Assembly (NCBI GenBank): GCA_030248215.1
Contig: JASANG010000725.1
Coordinates: 62,001-126,000, forward strand
Reading direction: 5' to 3'
DNA length: 64,000 nt
From: Enoplolaimus lenunculus
Lineage: Eukaryota > Nematoda > Enoplea > Enoplida > Thoracostomopsidae
A model generated the notes under the pieces. That model was not told the DNA's origin. It did no database searches and worked only from the letters and a program-made list of their open reading frames with translations. Within the stretch, counting starts at the first letter, position 1, and each line of letters opens with the position of its first letter. A program made the translations under genes and the position numbers. Positions 49,601-59,039 of this stretch are shown here, piece after piece.

Positions 49601-52600
49601 GTCCCTTCTCAATATAAAGCCAAACTATTACTTTCTTGTTATGACCAGTCGTAGTGGGACTACATTTATTGAGCGAAGCTCGAACACGTAAGCAATTAAG
49701 GTAATATGCAAATTACTTATTAGCTCACTATTCATTTATCGGTTTTGGAGGTTTGTAAGCAATTTCCTCAGATTCCTCGCACCCAAAAACCCTTCAGCCA
49801 CCCTATAATTTTTGGAATAATTTAAAAAATCCTAATTTTGTCTTGTCAATTAAGCTAATATGCAACTTAACTATTAGCTAACTATTCAATTATCGGTTTT
49901 GGAGGTTTGTAAACAATTTATTCAGATTCATCGCACCCAAAAACCTTCAGTGAACCCTAAAAATTATTGAAATAATTTAAAAAGTCCTAGTTTTGTCTTG
50001 TCAATTAAGCTATTATGCAAATTAGTTATTAGCTAACTATTCAATTATCGGTTTTGGATGTTTGTAAACTATTTGTTCAAATTCCTTGCACCTAAAAACC
50101 CTTTAGTGCTGAAATTATATTGCTTTTAACCTTAATTATTAGTGAAATATTGTAAAAAGTCCTAATTTAGGCTTATAACCTTGCTAATATGCAAATTATC
50201 TATTAGCTAACTGCTCAATTCGGTTTTGGAGGTTTGTAAACAGTCTACGCAGATTTCTCGCACCCAAAAACCCTTTAATGCTAAAATTAGATTGCTTCTA
50301 ACTGTAATAATTAGTGAAATATTGTGGACAGTGCTAATTTAGGCTTAATTAATTATGCAAATTAGCCTGTAGCTAATAAACGGCTCCAAATTTTAAAACC
50401 CCGATGCTAGGTTAACACCCCAGGATTATTGGCTTTCAAACAAAAAAAAGATTATCAAAATCGGTTCAGCCGTTCCTGAGATTCTTTTCGGACGGACAGA
50501 TGGACATCCACCTTTCGACCCCCAAGTACAAAACATAAAACGCTTCGCGAAACTCCGACCTTCGCTCGGAGTTTCGCTTCGCTCAAAAATGACTGATCTT
50601 TGGCGTTTGTTTGTTGTTGCTAGAAAATTTGAGTACCTATCTAAGTCGGCGACTTAAGTCATTACTTAAGCATAACGTAAGTAAATATTTAAGTGGTAAG
50701 ATTTCAGAAACCCAGCCATGGTCATTTAGTTGTCAATGGCTGGGTGTCCAAAATCTTACTTTGAGCAAATACAAATAAACGTCAAATGTGAGAAACGATC
50801 ACGACAATAAAGCTATAGTTTTGCTGTCCCGACTGAAATTCAGACGCGTTTGTTGCGTTATCTTGGGCAAATGAGCGCTGGCGTTAAAGATGTCTACATG
50901 TATATATTCGGATACGGTTAAAAACCGAGATCAAGACTGAGATCGCCATAAAAAGTCTCAGTTTCGGTTTATTTTTGGTCTTCACCGAAAAAACTCAAAA
51001 TTTTCAAAATGATTTTTCTAATGACTCTCATATTTTTCGTATTTTTTCAGAATATCTGCTCATAAGTTCCTGCACCTGTTCCGGAAAACTTAGTTACTAT
51101 TGGAACCCTGACTTAACGGAACCGCAATTTGAAAAAATTACCGGGAACGGAACCGGACAATGAAAAGTACATGCCACCGAAAAATTCATTTTAATTTTCT
51201 TTTTGCAATATTATTCGTGAAATGACCCTAGTTGGAGTTACGTATTCACTTTGTCTGCTGTAGACTTTCATAATACATTAAAGCAAAATCTATTTTCGAT
51301 GGTTTGTCGCAGTCGCGGTTTGAGACGCGATCGTAGACGCGATTTTAATTGCGTTCGCAGTCGCGGTTAGAACCGCGGTCGCAGTCGTGGTTTGAACCGC
51401 GGTCGCAGTCGCGGTTTGAACCGCGGTCGCAGTCGCGGTTAGAACCGCGGTCGCAGTCGCGGTTTGAACCGCGGTCGCAGTCGTGGTTTGAACCGCGGTC
51501 GCAGTCGCGGTTTGAACCGTGGTCGCAGTCGCGGTTTGAACCGCGGTCGCAGTCGCGGTTTGAACCGCGGTCGCAGTCGCGGTTTGAACCGCGGTCGCAG
51601 TCGCGGTTTGAACCGTGGTCGCAGTCGCGGTTTGAACCGCGGTCGCAGTCGCGGTTTGAACCGCGATCGTAGACGCGATTTTAATTGCGTTCGCAGTCGC
51701 GGTTAGAACCGCGGTCGCAGTCGTGGTTTGAACCGCGGTCGCAGTCGCGGTTTGAACCGCGGTCGCAGTCGCGGTTAGAACCGCGGTCGCAGTCGCGGTT
51801 TGAACCGCGGTCGCAGTCGTGGTTTGAACCGCGGTCGCAGTCGCGGTTTGAACCGTGGTCGCAGTCGCGGTTTGAACCGCGGTCGCAGTCGCGGTTTGAA
51901 CCGCGATCGCAGTCGCGGTTTTTGCGTCCACGTAAATTGCGGTTGTGAGCGATCGCGATTGTGTCTGCGAGCGATCGCGATTCGAACCGCGTTTGGGTCG
52001 CGACCGCGGTTGCACTTAATTCTGTCCGTGACTGTAGTTACCTATTCAAAACAAAAATCTTTGTGTTCTTCGCTGATTTGATATCAAAATGTGAAAATAG
52101 CGGTTTTTTAGTTGTCAGGCCAGCAGACAAATCTGAATTTAACGGTATATTCAACCGGAACAGGAATTCCGGTTATATAAATGCTGCAGCGAGGAATGAG
52201 TCCAGTGAAGTTGCCAACACATTAGAAGGTTCCAACAAAATTCATGCACATCAACAAAACGTTTTTCGAATTCTTATGTTACTGTCCGCAAAAACTTAGT
52301 TCCCGTAAAATCATTATATTTCTAAAACAAATCAGTACGGACAGTGCCACCCGAGCCACACATTTTGCAACTTACTCGAGTACCGATCTCAATGTCGTCT
52401 CCCAGGGCTTCGTATATAATGCGGCTACAAAAATTGCTTGGGCAAGCAGAAATGTTCAGAAACATGCCGGACAAATCATCATCTCTAAATACTAGACGCA
52501 ACGCCCAGTCGGAGCCAAAGTTACGCAAAACTCGATTGCTCATCATAACCTGCAATAAATTATCAACTATTTATGTGTGAAATATTTTTCCGCATCAAAT

Positions 52601-55600
52601 CTGTCTATTTGTTGTTAAAAATTATATTTAAACAGAAAATCCTAAATAAAAGCACATTGTTTGACAAGAAGAAAGTGGATCTCTACACGTATTTCGATGG
52701 GCTGTATACAGCAGGGTGCGACCGGATATTAATTTACCGGATACCAGGGTTCCCACAGGAACTAAATTTCGCCGGAACAGAAACAGGAACAGAAAGTGAA
52801 TTTGTTTGCAGAAACTGGAACAGGAACAGGAAGTGAATTTGTTTGTAGGAACCGGAACAGGAACAGGGAAAACGCAACAGAAACAATTTATTAACAAAAT
52901 TGAAGTAGTTACAAAAAACTGATGTCGAAATAACAATTTTTCAAAGACGAAATTTCCAATATTTAAATGATTAGAAATATGCCATAAAACCGTAAAAATT
53001 CCAATTCCTGCATCTTTGAATGTAGAATCAGGAACACGTATTGAATTTGTGCAGGAATTCCGGTTGAACCCTGTCGGATACCGTGCACGAACCGGAGCAG
53101 GAACGGGAATTGAAGTTGTGCACTAATTCCGGCCGGAACAAGAATTCCGGCTGAACCCTGCCGGCCGCATGCCGTAACCGGATATCAGGGTGCAAAGCGG
53201 AACTGGATTATACCGAAATCACAATCGCAATCGGAACAGCAAATTTATACCGGAATCGGAACTACAAATTTTGTGACTATACGGATAATTTGTATTCACA
53301 AGTAGAATATTGATTTAAGGTGTCTGTTGGCTGGTAACAATTCTCGAAAACATCGTATGATCAAATTGACAATCAGTTTTTGGCTCTTTAAAGCTAAAAT
53401 ACAATCAATTATTGATACGTAAGTTAACGAATCGAAAACAATTTAATAGATACATAATGTATAATTTTTATGCAACATATTACAAGTAAGCCTAAAATCA
53501 AAATGTGGAAGTTCCGATTCTGACTGTTTGTGCAATCGGAATCGGGACTCGTTTTGACTCGGAATTCTAATCGGAAACGTAATTCCGATTGCACCTGCCG
53601 GATATTGAATTTTTACCGGAACAGGATACTGTATAATATGTTAAAATAAACGTTTTCACTTGTTATAAACTTCAAATTGCCTGTGCTAAACTGAAATTAT
53701 TTAATGCAAAAATGTGTTTAATTTCTGGCTCGCTGACCTAAGTTAAAGTAGCGGAAAATTTATACCTGAACTTCTTGACTTACCAAAAAATGTAATCGCA
53801 GCAAAATGTTAAAGGCGCTCACTTGTAAAAAGCAGTTTTATGATATTCAGCGTCACAACCGAAAACATCCGGTAGTTAACAACTTTCCGTATTCACATGT
53901 AATAAACTTAATGCTACATTGTTCGTTTTTCGCAATATGGTGTCACATAACATTTTGCCATTAGACGAACTGTATATGTCGCTACTGCTGTAGTCTCAAA
54001 AACATGTTTTAGTTGATTTGCGGATGTATGACTGGTCACGACTATTTGGAATGTTAACGTCCACAGTATTGTACAATCTAACAACTCACAAATTTACGTT
54101 CCGATCAATGCGTCACTCACAAAATGGATTGCTAGCAGTTTAGTATAATATTACAACTACACGATCAGAATACGCAAAACAGTATGTATGTACATGGTGA
54201 TCCAATAATTGTATCTGATATTTTTCACACGAGTTTAGAATAACTAGCACGTATATACATTTTGGACTGTTCACTGTTAGTCAAAGACTCCAGGACGTTC
54301 AAACCAATATCGAATCCAGTCTCAAACACAACTAACTTAATGTTTATTTATACACATTAAACTTGAAAATTATTTCACGTTGTGTACGTACGTATTTTTT
54401 CATTTAAGGTTGCATTACACACCGATCAAGTCACGTTTGAAATCTCACCTCTGGTTCCATAAATAAACGTCGAGTTGGTGTGACTATAACTTTTCGAACC
54501 CGCACACAGTTGTCCGGAGTATCAAAATTGATATGCTTATCATCGAGCAGCGTCTGCTGATAAAAATATTCGAATGCGGAGGATAATTTAAACTCTTTGT
54601 GTTCATCAACTGCCGATGTCAGCAATGCTAGCGCTGATTCCGTGGCTGACGGATTTGAAGAACAACATTCGTTAACTCTCGCCAAAAACAAGGGATCAAA
54701 TTTACTACGATCTGTTGTGGTCATTCCACGAGAAAACAATGCTGTCAGATTATAAACGCAACCAAAATGACGCAATATTCCAGGGGGTAAAGAAGGTGGA
54801 ATTGTGACAGGTTCATGCCGGCAATCGACAGCACAGTATGACACTGAAATATTTCCACGCGAACTTAGCCTTGATATAAGTTCAAAATACGTTCTGAAGC
54901 TGTGTAAATGCGGTTGTATTTTTTCATTAGTAACGCCAGAATAATGTTGATTACCAATTTTACTATCATAGGGTATGACATCTTCATAGCAACCACTTGT
55001 GTTTGAATTGTTCAGCACTACACTGAACCATGGAGAGTTACTTATTACCCGTTCTGAGCACGACCCGAAATGCGATACCCGGGTCATATTGCGATACATC
55101 GAAGCAGTCATGAACAAAACATCATTTTCTACTTTCACATCGTTTCGACTCTGCCGGTTGGGACGACGCACATCTGTGGTTAAAGGATGTGTGCTGCTCT
55201 CTGACTTGCCAACGTAGGCAGTAACCCTGGGTGGGACCTTGAGCCGAAAATACATAGCCATTCTGCAGTTTTCGCCATTCAAACAATTGCGACATCCGCA
55301 GTTTTCATAATCAACCACAAGCGAATGAATCGCGGAATATTTTACAGAAATCCGAAACACTTTTGCTTCTTGAGCAGCATCTGACGGACTAATTGCTTGA
55401 GGCATAGTACCAGCCAAGCGGAAGTAAATTGTCATGGTTCTTCTATCATGTTCAAAACTGGCCCTAATCGGATAGCTGTCATCGTTTTTTGCGTTAAGCA
55501 ACTGATATCTTTCCAGAAATGACCCAAAATTTATCATATTTCCAAACGAAAACTTAAAACAACTTAAGTTGTCGTGTTTCATTAGACATTTTTGAACGCC

Positions 55601-58600
55601 GAGGTTTTTTTCTGTGAATTCCAATCGAGGACGCAATACCAATGAGTTCAGTGGAATACATTCTCGACATACCTGCAAATATGTATTATATACATAATAC
55701 ACAGCAACATCCTTAGTCAATGCTCTCAATCTATTTGTCGAAATTTTACATGATGTTTGCAAACCATAATCTTGACTTCAGTCAAAATAGCGTGTTTGTT
55801 TTACAATTCTGGTTCCGGTATTTTTTAATTCCGGTTGCACCATGTCGTAGACCTATTAAAATTACAGCCCAAGATTTATCTTTGACTTAAGTTTCTCTGG
55901 AAACTAAAGCATCTCATAATTAGGGATCGACCGAATGTCCGGTTCCGGTTTAATATCCGGCAAAGCCCGACATCCGTATCCGGTTCCGGTATCCGGTATA
56001 GACCTACCGGATACCGGATATTTGTGGTTCCTAATATCATAAAACTGTTTTTACACGTCAAAATACTAGATCTTTTGAAGCGACTGCAATTCCGAGCAAT
56101 TGAATGGACACTGACATGAAATGAAAAATCCAAACCAAAAATTAATCTTAAATCCATAAATACATGTACAAATTTCGTTTCAATATCCGATTAACATCCG
56201 GCTCCGGTTCCGGTACAAAATTCACTATCCGGCTCATGTTCCGGTATCCAGTAAAATTAATATCCGGTCGATCCATGCTCATAATGCTATTTTTGTGCAA
56301 TTCTTGTGCATAGAGTATGCTACGATAAACAGTGTTTCTCATCAGCTACCTGCAATCTAGCATTACGGGTTAGTGAAAGGCACATAGAGGGAGGCATTAC
56401 CGGTGAAAAACCTGTAGGCCTTTACCTTTTCAAATTTTTTGCAATCAGTATATTTCGGAAATCGAATAATCCAAAACAAAACGGATACGTAAGGCATATA
56501 TGCTCGTACCAAATATGAAAGTTTCTAACCCAATTTTGTTTTACGAACCAAACAACACAAAATTTTTTGGATTATAATATTTTTTCACGAATAAACTTCG
56601 CTGGATACTATTAGATTCTCTTGGATCTCCAGTACTATACAGAAATGAAAGATTTTCTAAAAATCGGCATCGGTATCAGCATCGACAAAAATTTTGGTGT
56701 TCCCATCCCTAGCTGCAACGTTGCAAATCGGTCTGCGTGTCTATGTTAGTTGTAGAGCACAACAATTAAAATTTACCGAAAAACGTACGTATGGACGGAA
56801 AAATTTTTAAAAAATATCAGTTAATCATATTGACTATATCGCAAAATAAAAATTGCAGTCACAGAAATCATATTACGTAATGAAACCGGCTGGCTTGATA
56901 TTGCAGGATTTTGCAATAGAAAAGTTTGGAGACTTAAATTCATAAAAATTCTGTTGGCTCACTGTTTAAAATTAGCACATATTTCAGGTCAATACTTAAT
57001 AATTTTTACGTAAAACAGAAACGTATCGGAATTTAATGATAAATTAAAATCTAGCATGCTCTAAAATAAGCAGCTAATAGTGATGGGCATCAGATATTTT
57101 TTCATATCCGGATATCCGGCAATTCTTGCTGGATATTTATCCGGATATCCAGATATCCGTAAGTCAGGGTGCCGGAACATAGTATTAAATTATAGTCGTT
57201 TTTTAAATTTGTTAATCTTTAAAGAGCCTTTTTAAAGCAACTTGTTCAATTATTTAATTATTGAGCGAAGCGAAACGACAAGCGTTTTATGTTTTGAACT
57301 CTGGGGTCGAAAGGTGACTGTCGGTCCGTCCGTCTGTCCGTCCGAGAAGAATCTCAGGAACGGCTGAACCGATTTTGATAAATTTTTTTGTTTGAAAGTC
57401 AATTACCCTGGAGTGTTAACCTCGCATTGGGGTTTTAAAATTTTAAGCCGCTTATTAGCTACAGGCTAATTTGCGTAATTAGTTACGCTTAAATTAGGAC
57501 TTTCTACATTATTTCGCTAATTATTACAGTTACAAGCAATCTAATTTCAGCGTTCTGAATACTGTTTACAAACCTCCAAAACCGATAATTGATTAGTTAG
57601 CTAATCGATTATTTGCATATTAACATAGTTTGTAAGCCTAAATTAGGACTTTTTGCAATATTTCACTAAGCATTAAGTTAAAAGCAATCTAATTTCAGCA
57701 CTAAAGGTTTTTAGGCGCGAGAAATTTGAATAAATTTAGGCTTAAGCTTTGTTTTAGACTTGCGTTTATTACGCTAAGAGGCACAAAACAACAAGAACAA
57801 CAAGAACAACAACAACAACAGCAACAACAGCAACCACAACAATAACAATAACAATAACAACAACAACAACAACAACAACAAACATAGTGCCGATTTGGCT
57901 CCTCATAACCTCCCCTGATTGAGTGCCGATTTGGCTCCTCATAACCTCCCCGGATGATTTCAATTAAATTTCAATTTTTGAAGACTTGAATATATACGTA
58001 CATACTTTCACTTTTTGTGATAACTACTGCGGAACCAATGTATTTTCAACAGTTTAGAAGATCTATAAATTTGTCATGTACGTATATTACTGTGAAAAGC
58101 GACCTCATGTGTTGAAACATTTGCTAAATTATCGACTTCTGGTCTCGGTTGCAAACCAGACACTCAAAAACCACGACCTGTGAAATAAAGAGACCTGTCA
58201 ATACTGAAAATTGCCGAGACTCTGAGAGCGAGTTCGCATCTTTGTCCATAGGAGCAATAAGTACACGAAGACATTTCAATTTTATCGAATCCAATTTCGA
58301 ACCTAAACTTTGGAAAACCCCTTCAATTGGTTAAAAAAATGTGCGTACCTTAGTCCATTTTATCTGAGCATATAAAGCGGCTTCGTGCCTTTTCATGGTA
58401 TTGCTCAAAAAATTGTTACAAATGTACAAGCGACGATCTGTTGTGCTTGCTCGGATATATGTTTTGAAGCGAATCAAAGGCTCTTCATATTGCTGTTGAA
58501 TTGGCCGCGCTGCCGATAATTCGTGTTCCAATATTTGCCCAAAGGCGGCTGATAATATTAAAGTAATATGTGCCGATACATCCTCGGAGCTACGATTATC

Positions 58601-58657
58601 AATGTATGCAACGATGTACCCACAAACGACAGCCTCATCATTGTTGTTCCGATCCAT
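31445..58657 (-). CDS. Cellular RNA-dependent RNA polymerase (RdRP), 16 exons
   Basis: Eukaryotic RdRP of the QDE-1/RDR/EGO-1-RRF family, which copies RNA into dsRNA or secondary small RNAs for silencing. Exons (minus strand): 58657-58349, 55672-54449, 52549-52376, 49099-48781, 47981-47893, 46049-45857, 45644-45409, 45189-44985, 44688-44542, 44318-44197, 42516-42372, 41807-41671, 40556-40367, 39441-39274, 32331-32195, 31660-31445. All introns are GT..AG and all junction phases agree, giving about 1336 aa with no stop. Family blocks appear in order: [60 protein letters not shown], catalytic DLDGD (about residues 968-972), [21 protein letters not shown]. Start: first Met after an in-frame stop upstream. 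Introns range from 0.2 to 6.9 kb and carry many transposons. Which animal RdRP subfamily it is cannot be decided by eye. Confidence 0.93.
32195..32331 (-). CDS. RdRP exon 15
   Basis: 45 codons: [15 protein letters not shown] and [15 protein letters not shown], the classic RdRP C-terminal blocks. Acceptor TTTTTAG; the phase matches exon 14 (split Gly). Donor AGCAG|GTAAAC. Confidence 0.9.
32345..33440. other. RdRP intron 14, 3' flank of the foldback
   Basis: AT-rich intron DNA. At 33200-33300 a CCGGAGG-rich inverted patch probably marks a small MITE. Open frames here lack splice or domain support. Confidence 0.4.
34036..35270. other. Spacer within the foldback element
   Basis: AT-rich unique-looking DNA between the left inverted module and the tandem array. 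No gene recognised. Confidence 0.4.
35270..38105. repeat. 351-bp tandem repeat array, about 8 copies
   Basis: The landmark GTACGGGACACTGAAGC recurs near 35395, 35744, 36096, 36446, 36798, 37150, 37498 and 37848, a spacing of 349-352 bp. Monomers come in two types (GAAGCATAG versus GAAGCGTAG). Some non-adjacent monomers, about 1.05 or 1.75 kb apart, are nearly identical, so the array grew in multi-monomer steps. The GGGACACTGAAGC motif is shared with the inverted end modules. Confidence 0.9.
38862..39015. mobile_element. Mariner-like MITE piece
   Basis: Begins TACAGTCATGGGCTGAATTA, a relative of the ends at 45335-45355 and 52005-52026 (reverse complement of ACTTAATTCTGTCCGTGACT followed by GTA). 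CCGC/GCGG-rich interior. TA plus CAGTC ends fit Tc1/mariner-type elements. No ORF. Confidence 0.45.
39274..39441 (-). CDS. RdRP exon 14
   Basis: 55 codons ([33 protein letters not shown]). Donor GAAG|GTACAT, phase 1. Reading through the donor would meet a stop two codons later, so the splice call decides the C terminus. The next exon lies 6.9 kb away, beyond the foldback element. Confidence 0.85.
40367..40556 (-). CDS. RdRP exon 13
   Basis: 63 codons with [20 protein letters not shown], the family segment before the C-terminal helices. Donor TTCTG|GTAATG, phase 1. Confidence 0.92.
40907..41504 (-). mobile_element. hAT element fragment in RdRP intron 12
   Basis: Short element with ends CAGGGTGCC..GGCACCCTG. 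It can be read as flanked by an 8-bp direct repeat GCAACCGC, as hAT insertion makes. The minus-strand frame 41060-41353 has [17 protein letters not shown] and [14 protein letters not shown], the C-terminal dimerisation-type block of hAT transposases. Only that end of the transposase remains. It sits inside an older GCGGTT-rich MITE (40.79-41.64 kb). Confidence 0.7.
41671..41807 (-). CDS. RdRP exon 12
   Basis: 45 codons starting DFPKTG; with the Val split from exon 11 it reads AVDFPKTG, a signature block. [20 protein letters not shown] follows. Donor GCAAG|GTATGG. Confidence 0.93.
42372..42516 (-). CDS. RdRP exon 11
   Basis: 48 codons: [28 protein letters not shown] and ATKHSVA. Donor GCCG|GTGAGA; the split codon gives Val. 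Confidence 0.92.
42687..42880 (+). repeat. Dispersed repeat, copy 1 (RdRP intron 10)
   Basis: Shares about 190 bp with 57890-58130 (GCCGATTTGGCT..CTCATAACCTCCCC, later ACTACTGCGGAACCAAT). No ends or coding recognised. Confidence 0.6.
44197..44318 (-). CDS. RdRP exon 10, catalytic DLDGD
   Basis: 40 codons beginning [13 protein letters not shown]. The three Asp residues of DLDGD hold the catalytic metals in this family (the DbDGD motif). Acceptor TTTCAG, donor TTACG|GTAATT. Confidence 0.95.
44542..44688 (-). CDS. RdRP exon 9
   Basis: 48 codons: [18 protein letters not shown], then [14 protein letters not shown], immediately before the catalytic loop. Phase 1 on both sides (split Gly codons). 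Confidence 0.93.
44985..45189 (-). CDS. RdRP exon 8
   Basis: 68 codons: [33 protein letters not shown] and VQYS, a hallmark RdRP segment. Donor GACAG|GTGATT, phase 1. Confidence 0.93.
45409..45644 (-). CDS. RdRP exon 7
   Basis: 78 codons opening with [15 protein letters not shown], which completes the family S-x-x-LNRPLI block begun in exon 6. Donor ACACAG|GTGCAG, phase 0. Confidence 0.92.
45857..46049 (-). CDS. RdRP exon 6
   Basis: 64 codons: [40 protein letters not shown]. Donor CCAT|GTAGGT, phase 1; the split codon gives Ser. Confidence 0.92.
46391..47042. mobile_element. GGTCTCGG-rich MITE (RdRP intron 5)
   Basis: Starts CAGGGATGGGCGCTCTCGG and ends GACCAAGACCACCAATAACA followed by CTG. 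Both ends carry GGTCTTGGTC/TCTCGGTCTC motifs in inverted order. CAGGGATGGGC is typical of hAT MITE ends. The frame reading [11 protein letters not shown] within it is not a gene. Confidence 0.5.
47336..47799. mobile_element. Inverted-repeat element, GTAATTTTTCCCC type (RdRP intron 5)
   Basis: Left end GCTGTTACGGCGTAATCCCC; right end, reverse-complemented, TTGCGGTGTTACTTCGTAAA. Many inverted copies of GTAATTTTTCCCC-like units lie on both sides, so the whole folds back on itself. No ORF. Confidence 0.6.
47893..47981 (-). CDS. RdRP exon 5
   Basis: 29 codons with [15 protein letters not shown], the conserved SDG block at the start of the catalytic domain. Acceptor TGTTTAG, donor CGGAA|GTAAGT, phase 0. 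Confidence 0.92.
48781..49099 (-). CDS. RdRP exon 4
   Basis: Residues 570-675 plus a split Gly. Contains [16 protein letters not shown] and [10 protein letters not shown], both family blocks. Acceptor GTTTAAG, donor GTTG|GTGAAT, phase 1. Confidence 0.92.
49644..50588. mobile_element. Element with about 155-bp internal repeats, longest copy (RdRP intron 3)
   Basis: Opens with ACCAGTCGTAGTGGGACTAC and GAGCGAAGC, and ends with CGCTTCGCTC, so the GAGCGAAGC ends are inverted. The interior is four to five tandem units containing CGGTTTTGGAGGTTTGTAAA, then a unique stretch (GACGGACAGATGGACATCCA). No coding recognised. Relatives: about 48285-48620 (diverged), 57258-57745 (opposite strand), 61561-62260. 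Confidence 0.65.
51300..52000. repeat. 24-bp palindromic minisatellite with 336-bp higher-order repeat (RdRP intron 3)
   Basis: About 27 copies of a 24-bp unit around GTCGCAGTCGCGGTTTGAAC. The core CGCGGTTTGAACCGCG is nearly its own reverse complement. A variant block (GATCGTAGACGCGATTTTAA) recurs at 51327 and 51663, exactly 336 bp apart (14 units), showing a recent doubling. GC-rich in AT-rich DNA. It runs open in several frames on both strands; none is a gene. The right edge joins a mariner-like end (ACTTAATTCTGTCCGTGACT). Confidence 0.9.
52376..52549 (-). CDS. RdRP exon 3
   Basis: 58 codons, residues 512-569, with [20 protein letters not shown]. Acceptor TTGCAG, donor TCGA|GTAAGT, phase 0. 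Confidence 0.92.
52745..53073. mobile_element. hAT-type MITE (CAGGGTTCC ends), RdRP intron 2
   Basis: Ends CAGGGTTCCCACAGGAA and CCGGTTGAACCCTG. Flanks CCGGATAC (left) and TCGGATAC (right) are a 7/8 match, an 8-bp target duplication. The interior is rich in GGAACAGGAACAG units; no ORF. Confidence 0.75.
53186..53597. mobile_element. hAT-type MITE (CAGGGTGCAA ends), complete copy
   Basis: Ends CAGGGTGCAAAGCGGAACTG and TCCGATTGCACCTG, flanked by a perfect 8-bp duplication CCGGATAT. The interior holds ATCGGAATCGGAAC-type units near both ends. Same family as 61236-62337. Lies in RdRP intron 2. Confidence 0.85.
54449..55672 (-). CDS. RdRP exon 2 (large N-terminal exon)
   Basis: 408 codons (residues 104-511), acceptor ATTTGCAG, donor CCAGAG|GTGAGA. 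It ends with [17 protein letters not shown], the family block that leads into SNRVLR in exon 3. It includes a [12 protein letters not shown]ys cluster near residue 240, a possible small metal site. Confidence 0.9.
55922..56275. mobile_element. GGATCGACCGG MITE, RdRP intron 1
   Basis: Inverted ends GGATCGACCGAATGTCCGG and, reverse-complemented on the right, GGATCGACCGGATATTAAT. The interior has repeated ATCCGGTTCCGGT motifs. A related element is at about 59040-59475. Confidence 0.65.
57785..57885. repeat. AAC/AAT trinucleotide microsatellite
   Basis: Runs of CAA, CAG and AAT triplets, immediately followed by the GTGCCGATTTGGCTCCTC repeat. The polyvaline frame across it is an artefact. Confidence 0.85.
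57890..58130 (+). repeat. Dispersed repeat, copy 2 (RdRP intron 1)
   Basis: Second copy of the sequence at 42687-42880. Its first 35 bp (GTGCCGATTTGGCTCCTCAT) are present twice in tandem. Confidence 0.6.
58349..58657 (-). CDS. RdRP exon 1
   Basis: Codons 1-103 ([20 protein letters not shown]). Donor CTAAG|GTACGC, phase 0. No known domain by eye. It is assigned to the gene because its phase fits exon 2 and nothing else lies between. Confidence 0.7.
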
Positions 58658-59039
58658 GAGTTCGAAAGGTTATATATAAGTACAAGTTATTCAACTATCT
58701 ACACATACTTTCTACAGGAAACATGGCCTATATATAATGGCACACACTGTTATAACTAGCTAATGCCCATGAATCCAATATGGTTTTATTGAAACTAATT
58801 TGGTCGTATACTGGCACTTTTGTGTTAAGCAACCGGCCTTGAGTTAAGCGAAAAATCAAATTCATGAAATTAGCACGCAAGTACAATTACCTTGATACGC
58901 AGACGGTCGATGCTTCGAAATCAGCAGTATACCGTGTTTCCAGCTGCTTGGTTAAAAAGTCTGAAATCCCGGTTCCTACCTAGACTGACAAACACGTCCA
59001 AGCTACAGATAGCAATAGTCCGAAGCGTAAGATCGTCTT

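Larger units (their letters stand above)
55673..58348. other. RdRP intron 1 with several MITEs
   Basis: Non-coding. Contains a MITE at 55922-56275 (ends AGGGATCGACCGAATGTCCG and TAATATCCGGTCGATCC), remnants of CCGGATAT-type elements near 57100, the reverse copy of the 155-bp-repeat element (57258-57745), an AAC/CAA/AAT microsatellite (57785-57885) and the dispersed repeat copy at 57890-58130. Confidence 0.65.

Noticed and set aside
51290-52015. Long open frames on both strands (for example 241 codons reading [14 protein letters not shown]) as a repeat protein
   Set aside because: A 24-bp unit without stops is open in several frames at once; the peptides are translations of a minisatellite, and the stretch is intronic.
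52628-52936. Minus-strand frame with [10 protein letters not shown] as a proline-rich protein
   Set aside because: It reads the GGAACAGGAACAG units of a hAT-type MITE that has a target duplication.
57769-57963. Polyvaline frame as a membrane peptide
   Set aside because: It is a CAA/AAC trinucleotide microsatellite read on the minus strand.
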